From Variovorax atrisoli 110B (GTDB lineage Bacteria; Pseudomonadota; Gammaproteobacteria; Burkholderiales; Burkholderiaceae_C), in NCBI RefSeq assembly GCF_000382045.1, contig NZ_KB907455.1, forward strand, positions 248,001 through 312,000: 64,000 bases of DNA. Direction: 5' to 3'. This document shows positions 58,963 to 64,000 of the stretch, one piece after another. The translations under genes were made by a program, and so were the position numbers. Below the pieces are notes generated by a model. The model was not told the DNA's origin and did no database searches. It saw only the letters and a program-made list of their open reading frames with translations. Position 1 is the stretch's first letter. Every line of letters starts with the position of its first letter.

Positions 58963-60954
58963 TCAAATTCGTCCAGGCAGGAAAAAGCTCACCGGCCGGC
59001 TGCGCCAGCGGGCCCAGATCGCGCTGCGGATGCGTGCGCGGTCGTCCAGGCTCACGCTGTGCGCTCGCAGCGCCAGGCGGAAAGCGAAATAGAAACTCAC
59101 GCTCACATTGAGCGCGCCGATCACCGGGATCGCCGCCACCGCCCACCACAGCGCAGGTTGCTGCAACACGGCCAGGCCGGTGGACGCCGCCGCGGCGGCG
59201 ATCTGTCCGGCCGACAGTGTCACGTGCCGCACGTCCAGCCCGAGCCCGAAGAAACCCGCGACCGCGGGCAGCAGCCCGAGCATGAGTCCCAGCGAGATGT
59301 TGGAGGCGAAGCCTGAAATGTTCTTGCGCATGAAGTCGGCCCAGCGGCGAGCCCGTGCGGCGCCGAGAAAAGCGCCGATGCGGGGGTTGTAACGCATTGC
59401 AGAGTCGATCCGATGCAGGACAAAGGCGTTTTCTGTCCAGCCGGCGACGATGCTGGCCGAAAACAGCAGGATGCCGGTGATTGCCGCAAAAAGAGCGGTC
59501 GGCCCGGCCAGCGAGAGCGATTTCAGCGTCGCGGCCGCATGCGCCGCGTCCAGCAGCGGCCGGCCCAGCGCGAACTGGATCAGCAGCGCGACGGCCGCCG
59601 TCGCCGGCACCACCACCAGCACGTTGCCCAGCACGGCCGCCACCTGGGAGCGCACCAGGTTGGCGACCTCGTCGACGAAATCGTCCACCCCCGCGTCCGA
59701 CCTGATGTCGCGCAGCCGGGCCGCCAGGGCCGGCGCGGTCATCGCGGGCTGCTTGGTGGCCAGCGTCAGGTGCAGCAGCTGGATCGCGACGAAGCTGGCC
59801 GCATACATCAGGCCCGCGCTCAGCCCGCTCCAGAAGGCCGACAGGCCCAGCGCGTAGATGCCGAACTTCATCAGCACCGTGAGGGAGGTGAAGGCCCCGC
59901 CGCCGGCCGCCTTCTTCACCATCTGCACGTAGCTGGCGCGGTCGCGGGTGATGTAGTGCTCGCCGGTCTCGGCGCTGCGCTCGGTCACCTTGGCGGCCAG
60001 CATCGACGAATTGGAGGCGATCAGCGCCCGGATGCTGTTGCGCTCGCCGCCGGCCAGCACCAGCCGGCCCACCAGCCGCGCCACGCTGGGCCCGGGGTTG
60101 GGCGCCATCAGGCAGTCGAGCAGCTCGCGGATGCGCAGCACCCGCTCGCGCAGCTGGCGCAGCCGGAACACCAGGCCCACCGAGATGCCGTTGTCCTCCA
60201 GGTGGGTGTAGACCGAGGCGGCGGCCGCGCGGCAGGCGTCCAGCCGGTCGCGGAAGGCGATGAAGGCGGCCTGCAGGGCCTCCTCGTCGCGCGGCTGGCC
60301 GGGGCGGTCGAACATCTGCTCGCGCAGTTCGTCCAGGTCGGCCATCAGCGCGTGGAAGGGGCGCGCGCTGCCGACCGCGTCGGCGCTCATGCGCAGGCGC
60401 AGCTCGGGCGAGAAGCCTGCCGCCACCACCTGGCTCGCGCAGTAGGTGACGGCATCGATCACCGTGTGGCGCCAGCGCGGCACGCCGTCGGTGTCGGGGG
60501 CGGCGCCGGCCAGCAGGGCGCCGATGCGGGCGAGCTGCGTCTCGTCGAGCAGCGCGATCCAGCCCGCGTCGAAGACGCCCGGCAGCACCATGCGGAACAG
60601 GTCGGAGGCGTCGGTGGTCTCGGGCGTGCCGGGCAGGATCTTGCGGCGCAGCCTCTCCGTCAGCTCGCTCGCGAAGGCGGTGCGCGGTGCGAAGCCGTAG
60701 TCGGCCAGCAGCGTCGTCAGGTCGACCGTCTGCGTGAAGACGCGCCACCAGGCGCGCAGCCGCTCGCGCAGCTCGGGCCGCGCCTCGACGGCGTCAAGCA
60801 GCAGCTGGACGCGGCCGATGGCCGCCTGTGGCGAGGCGCGGTCGCCGCGCACCCAGTCGAAGATGTCGATGAGCCAGATGTGGCGCTGCGCCACATCGGC
60901 CGAGGGATCGAGGCCGGCAAGCAGCCCCTGCAAGTCGCGCGATGCGGCAGCCAT
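58963..60954 (-). CDS. COG4389 'site-specific recombinase' family membrane protein
   Basis: 663 residues. Family commonly annotated as site-specific recombinase (Gcr/SpecificRecomb), but I see no Tyr or Ser recombinase signature. The N-terminal half is soluble and helical (RHIWLIDIFDWVRGDRASPQ; LRAWWRVFTQTVDLTTLLAD). The C-terminal half has at least five hydrophobic stretches (FGIYALGLSAFWSGLSAGLM, VLVVVPATAAVALLIQFALG, LFAAITGILLFSASIVAGWT, NISLGLMLGLLPAVAGFFGL, ALWWAVAAIPVIGALNVSVS). More consistent with an inner-membrane protein. Upstream of the antiporter by 17 bp, same strand. Confidence 0.85.
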   Translation of the reverse strand: MAAASRDLQGLLAGLDPSADVAQRHIWLIDIFDWVRGDRASPQAAIGRVQLLLDAVEARPELRERLRAWWRVFTQTVDLTTLLADYGFAPRTAFASELTERLRRKILPGTPETTDASDLFRMVLPGVFDAGWIALLDETQLARIGALLAGAAPDTDGVPRWRHTVIDAVTYCASQVVAAGFSPELRLRMSADAVGSARPFHALMADLDELREQMFDRPGQPRDEEALQAAFIAFRDRLDACRAAAASVYTHLEDNGISVGLVFRLRQLRERVLRIRELLDCLMAPNPGPSVARLVGRLVLAGGERNSIRALIASNSSMLAAKVTERSAETGEHYITRDRASYVQMVKKAAGGGAFTSLTVLMKFGIYALGLSAFWSGLSAGLMYAASFVAIQLLHLTLATKQPAMTAPALAARLRDIRSDAGVDDFVDEVANLVRSQVAAVLGNVLVVVPATAAVALLIQFALGRPLLDAAHAAATLKSLSLAGPTALFAAITGILLFSASIVAGWTENAFVLHRIDSAMRYNPRIGAFLGAARARRWADFMRKNISGFASNISLGLMLGLLPAVAGFFGLGLDVRHVTLSAGQIAAAAASTGLAVLQQPALWWAVAAIPVIGALNVSVSFYFAFRLALRAHSVSLDDRARIRSAIWARWRSRPVSFFLPGRI

Positions 60955-61024
60955 GTCGGGGGGCGGGGGAGAAGGGGAGAAAGCGGGCGCGCCGTGCTCA
61001 TCAGGGCATCAGCGCATGGGGAAA

Positions 61025-61420
61025 TCAGTGCAGGACGCGGGAGACCGGTGCTCCGCCTATGTCTGCCTCGAGCACGAACATCGGAATGGGCACGTCGAAG
61101 CGGTCGCCTTCCTCCGTCACCACGAAGTAGCTGCCGTGCATCGTGCCGCTCGAGGCCTGCAGGCGGCAGCCGCTGGTGTAGCGGAAGGTCTCGCCGGGCG
61201 CCAGCAGCGGCTGCTGGCCGATCACGCCCAGTCCCTTGACCTCCTGCGAATGCCCCGAGGCGTCGTTGATCAGCCAGTGGCGCGCGATCAGCTGGGCCGA
61301 CACCGGACCCGTGTTCGTGATGGTGACCGTGTACGAGAAGGTGTAGATGTTGTCCTTGGCCGAGGACTGGTCGGCCAGGTAGCGCGGTTCGACCTGGACG
61401 CTGAAGGGACTGTGTGACAT
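61025..61420 (-). CDS. apaG: ApaG protein
   Basis: 131 residues, FN3-like beta fold. VQVEPRYLADQSSAKDNIYT, FSYTVTITNTGPVSAQLIAR, HWLINDASGHSQEVKGLGVI, GQQPLLAPGETFRYTSGC and SGTMHGSYFVVTEEGDRFDV cover the whole family profile. Function still unclear (linked to Co2+ resistance and Mg efflux in enterics). Divergent from rpe (60 bp). Confidence 0.95.
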   Translation of the reverse strand: MSHSPFSVQVEPRYLADQSSAKDNIYTFSYTVTITNTGPVSAQLIARHWLINDASGHSQEVKGLGVIGQQPLLAPGETFRYTSGCRLQASSGTMHGSYFVVTEEGDRFDVPIPMFVLEADIGGAPVSRVLH

Positions 61421-61480
61421 GGGGCGGATGGTAACGGAGGCCTTTGGTCGGGCTTGCGCCGGCTGCGAGAATCGAGGGTT

Positions 61481-62176
61481 ATGAGCACCCCGTTCCGCAT
61501 CGCGCCCTCCATCCTGTCCGCCGACTTCGCGCACCTCGGCAAAGAACTGACCGACGTGATCGCGGCCGGCGCCGACTGGATCCACTTCGACGTGATGGAC
61601 AACCACTACGTGCCGAACCTGACCTTCGGCCCGATGATCTGCCAGGCGCTCAAGCCCTACGCCAAGACGGCGGACGGCACGCCGGTGCCGATCGACGTGC
61701 ACCTCATGATCCAGCCGGTCGATGCACTGGCGGCCTCTTTCGCGCAAGCGGGCGCCGACTACATCAGCTTCCACCCCGACGCCTCGCCCCACACGCACCG
61801 CAGCATCCAGGCCATCAAGGCGGCCGGCTGCAAGGCCGGGCTGGTGTTCAACCCCGGGCTGGGCCTGGAGGCGCTGGACTGGGCGATCGACGACATCGAC
61901 CTCGTCCTGATCATGAGCGTCAACCCCGGCTTCGGCGGCCAGAGCTTCATCGACTCGGCCCTGCGCAAGATCGAGCAGGCGCGCAAGCGCATCGAGCAGA
62001 GCGGGCGCGACATCCGCCTGGAGGTGGACGGCGGCATCAAGGCCGACAACATCGCGCGCGTGGCCGCGGCGGGCGCCGACACCTTCGTGGCCGGCAGCGC
62101 GATCTTCAACGCCAAGGACTACGGCGCCGTGATCTCCGAGATGCGCAGGCAGCTCGCCGGCGTCGTCAGCGCTTGA
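61481..62176 (+). CDS. rpe: Ribulose-phosphate 3-epimerase
   Basis: 231 residues, TIM barrel. IAPSILSADFAHLGKELTDV, HFDVMDNHYVPNLTFGP (metal His and Asp), IDVHLMIQPVDAL, SVNPGFGGQSF and EVDGGIKADNIARVAA. Interconverts ribulose and xylulose 5-phosphate. The gph/trp genes that often follow in Burkholderiales are absent; a small gene overlaps its 3' end by 11 bp from the other strand. Confidence 0.97.
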   Translation: MSTPFRIAPSILSADFAHLGKELTDVIAAGADWIHFDVMDNHYVPNLTFGPMICQALKPYAKTADGTPVPIDVHLMIQPVDALAASFAQAGADYISFHPDASPHTHRSIQAIKAAGCKAGLVFNPGLGLEALDWAIDDIDLVLIMSVNPGFGGQSFIDSALRKIEQARKRIEQSGRDIRLEVDGGIKADNIARVAAAGADTFVAGSAIFNAKDYGAVISEMRRQLAGVVSA

Positions 62177-62432
62177 CCTTGTCGTTGTAGACGCGGTCCG
62201 TCACCGGGCCGCGGTCGGTGTCGACCAAGCCGCGCTCCACGTCGTCATGGGCCTTGCGGCCCACCTCGGGCGGGCGGCCCTCCCGCGTCTGCTGGCTGTC
62301 GGACGACTGGTCGCGCTCGTGCGGCAGGCGCGGCGACGATTCGCCGCCTTGCTCCACCTTGGTGTCGCCGCCGCCGGCATCCTTCAGCGGGTCGGTGGGC
62401 TGCGCCTTGCCGGCGTTGCTCTTGCTGTTCAT
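62166..62432 (-). CDS. Small hydrophilic hypothetical protein
   Basis: 88 residues, no hydrophobic segment, rich in Asp, Gln, Lys, Gly, probably disordered (MNSKSNAGKAQPTDPLKDAG; RDQSSDSQQTREGRPPEVG; TDRGPVTDRVYNDKVKR). Resembles stress-associated small hydrophilic proteins of Comamonadaceae in composition only. Weak identification, but the frame is intact, codon use fits, and the start ATG is well placed. Overlaps rpe at the 3' end. Confidence 0.6.
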   Translation of the reverse strand: MNSKSNAGKAQPTDPLKDAGGGDTKVEQGGESSPRLPHERDQSSDSQQTREGRPPEVGRKAHDDVERGLVDTDRGPVTDRVYNDKVKR

Positions 62433-62592
62433 GCATGGACTCCTTTTGACAGCCACCGAGCCTGCGCCGTCGCCCCGGCCTGCCCGGTAGGACGGGCGAG
62501 GCACTCCCTGTAGGCCTCGCCTCGGCCTTTGCGGGCCGTGGCTTTCTGCTATCGAACGCATAGCGCTTTTGCCTGCGGGCAAGGGGCTCCGC

Positions 62593-62598
62593 AATAAT
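62593..62598 (+). promoter_or_regulatory. -10 element giving a leaderless message
   Basis: AATAAT ends exactly 6 bp before the ATG at 62605, so +1 would coincide with the start codon. No Shine-Dalgarno. Confidence 0.5.
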
Positions 62599-62604
62599 CC
62601 CCGG

Positions 62605-63612
62605 ATGTCTTCCGATCCTTTCGCCGGCGCGGCCACCGACAGCCTGCGCATCCATTCGTTCGCCTCGCTGAACCCCGGTCCCCGGCTGCTCGTGATGGGA
62701 GGCGTGCATGGCGACGAGATCTCCGGCACCCTGGGCATCGAGCGCGTGCTGGGCGAGTTCGAGTCGGGCTCGCTGCGGCTCTTGCGCGGCGAACTCACCA
62801 TGGTGCCGGTGGCCAACCCGCTCGCGCGGCGCCGCCTGCAGCGCGAGGGCGAGCGCAACCTCAACCGCATGTTCCGCCCGAGCGGGTCGCCGGCCGACTA
62901 CGAAGCCCGCGTGACCAACGTGCTGGCCCCGATCATCGAACGCCACGAGGTCCTGCTGGACCTGCACTCCTTCCAGAGCGAGGGCGAGGCCTTCGCGATG
63001 ATCGGCCCGCGCGACAACACCGGCACCCTGGAGCCCTTCGCCCGTTCGTACGAGGAAGGCCAGCTCGCGCTGCACATCGGCACGCCGATCGTGGTGGAGG
63101 GCTGGCTCGACATCTACGCCGCCGGCCTCGCGCAGCGCGCGGGCGGCACGCCGGCCAGCGAGGCCGAGCTCGACTTCGGCCGCGGCACCAACGAGTACAT
63201 CCGCAGCCGCGGCGGCTACGGCGTCACGCTCGAATGCGGCCAGCATCTCGACCCGAAGGCGCCCGAGGTGGCGTGGCGCGCCATCCGCCGCACGCTGGCG
63301 CTGCTGGGCATGGCGGAACTGCCCGAGGGGCTCTCCGGCGGTCCCGCGCAGCCGCCCAGGCTGCTGCGCCTGGCCAGCGTGACCGACCGCCTGCACGAGG
63401 AAGACAGCTTCGTGCGCGACTGGGCCACCTTCGACGAGGTGCAGCGCGGCGAGCCCATCGGCATGCGGCACGACGGCACGCTGCTGAGCGCCCCCGACGA
63501 CGGCTTCATCGTGTTCCCCAACGCGATGGCGCTGCCGGGCGCCGAGTGGTTCTACTTCGCGCGCCCGAGCGAGCGCCAGCTGGGCCCCCTGGGCGGCACC
63601 GGCGCGCCCTGA
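62605..63612 (+). CDS. Succinylglutamate desuccinylase/aspartoacylase family zinc enzyme
   Basis: 335 residues. The zinc site is LLVMGGVHGDEISGTLGIER (H-G-D-E) and the second His in LLDLHSFQSEGEAFAM; the substrate Arg/Asn part is EGERNLNRMFRPSG. C-terminal domain of the AstE type. Removes an acyl group from an N-acyl amino acid or related compound; substrate unknown since no ast operon is adjacent. Slightly C-terminally extended by a Pro/Gly tail. Confidence 0.88.
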   Translation: MSSDPFAGAATDSLRIHSFASLNPGPRLLVMGGVHGDEISGTLGIERVLGEFESGSLRLLRGELTMVPVANPLARRRLQREGERNLNRMFRPSGSPADYEARVTNVLAPIIERHEVLLDLHSFQSEGEAFAMIGPRDNTGTLEPFARSYEEGQLALHIGTPIVVEGWLDIYAAGLAQRAGGTPASEAELDFGRGTNEYIRSRGGYGVTLECGQHLDPKAPEVAWRAIRRTLALLGMAELPEGLSGGPAQPPRLLRLASVTDRLHEEDSFVRDWATFDEVQRGEPIGMRHDGTLLSAPDDGFIVFPNAMALPGAEWFYFARPSERQLGPLGGTGAP

Positions 63613-63684
63613 CGGCGCCTGGGGCCGCGCTCCTACAGCGCTGCCGCCGGGGCGGCGCACATTCGAGGCTGAAGGAGTGCGCAC

Positions 63685-64000
63685 ATGCCCGTCACCAAGA
63701 AAGCACCCGCGCCGCGCGTCCTGTGGAAGGGTGCCATCAGCTTCGGCCTCGTCCACATCCCGGTGGCGCTGTATTCGGCCACCGTCGACCACGGCATCGA
63801 CTTCGACTGGCTCGACAAGCGGACCATGGACCCGGTCGGCTACAAGCGCGTCAACAAGAAGACCGGAAAGGAGATCGCGCGCGAGCAGATCGTCAAGGGC
63901 ATCGAGTATGAGAGCGGCGAGTACGTGGTGCTCAGCGACAAGGAGATCGCCGCCGCCTACCCCAAGACCACGCAGACCATCGAGATCGAGAGCTTCGTGC
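63685..64000 (+). CDS. ku: Ku protein (3' end cut by window edge)
   Basis: First 105 residues visible. RVLWKGAISFGLVHIPVALY is the bacterial Ku N-terminal signature and VGYKRVNKKTGKEIAREQIV follows. Ku binds DNA ends and recruits LigD for non-homologous end joining; ligD is expected nearby but lies outside the window. Start supported by the GGAG at 63674-63677, seven bases before the ATG. Confidence 0.95.
   Translation, partial: MPVTKKAPAPRVLWKGAISFGLVHIPVALYSATVDHGIDFDWLDKRTMDPVGYKRVNKKTGKEIAREQIVKGIEYESGEYVVLSDKEIAAAYPKTTQTIEIESFV

Overview
The window is high-GC chromosomal DNA from a betaproteobacterium, most likely Comamonadaceae close to Variovorax. This rests on gene content and protein style (Bug/TTT solute receptors, CaiB/BaiF CoA-transferases, DUF2917 beside a LysR gene, YecA with a SEC-C tail, COG4389 membrane protein, lptAB-rpoN) and not on a database search. 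I identify about 60 protein genes, no tRNA or rRNA genes, no CRISPR array and no transposase. Both ends cut genes: a TonB-dependent siderophore receptor at the left and a Ku gene at the right.

Region by region. 1-13.2 kb: Fur-type iron receptor, a class II glutamine amidotransferase, an ABC solute-binding protein, an MFS exporter, a zinc peptidase, PPi-type phosphofructokinase with a coupled CWC protein, enoyl-CoA hydratase, a divergent LysR/DUF2917 pair, a fasciclin lipoprotein, and an uncharacterised 74-aa/253-aa gene pair that sits directly behind an intrinsic terminator. 13-23 kb: MFS, malate synthase G, a HisC-like aminotransferase, and an IclR-controlled operon (HMG-CoA-lyase-like enzyme, CoA-transferase, Bug receptor) followed by a LysR gene. 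23-33 kb: housekeeping genes (argS, SPOR protein, dsbA, lptA, lptB, rpoN), a phospholipase D family protein and a LysE exporter. 33-39.4 kb: two YceI genes with cytochrome b561, a hybrid histidine kinase, a THUMP-type RNA methyltransferase, an adhesin-E-like protein and an orphan PIN protein.

39.5-41 kb is the most unusual segment: a lower-GC island with a Tae4-type peptidoglycan amidase (a type VI secretion effector family) overlapping the first of three tandem paralogous two-helix membrane proteins. They are predicted immunity proteins, unlike the soluble periplasmic Tai4. No secretion-system gene lies in the window.

41-49.3 kb: a BUD32/InaA-like kinase overlapping an FMN glutamate synthase that carries an in-frame repeat insertion, YecA, a second MFS paralog, GNAT, NTF2-like, an Acg-type nitroreductase, pncC and pgpA. 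49.3-55.4 kb: an accessory catabolic block (MFS, FAD hydroxylase, Bug receptor, LysR) and a DUF3053 lipoprotein. 55.5-64 kb: a leftward run (apaG, COG4389 protein, antiporter, YbdK ligase, thiL), then rpe, a small hydrophilic protein, a zinc deacylase and Ku.

A roughly 95-bp dispersed repeat occurs six times between genes in both orientations, plus one diverged copy inside the glutamate synthase reading frame. Several genes have a -10-like hexamer 6-7 bp before the start codon, suggesting leaderless transcripts.
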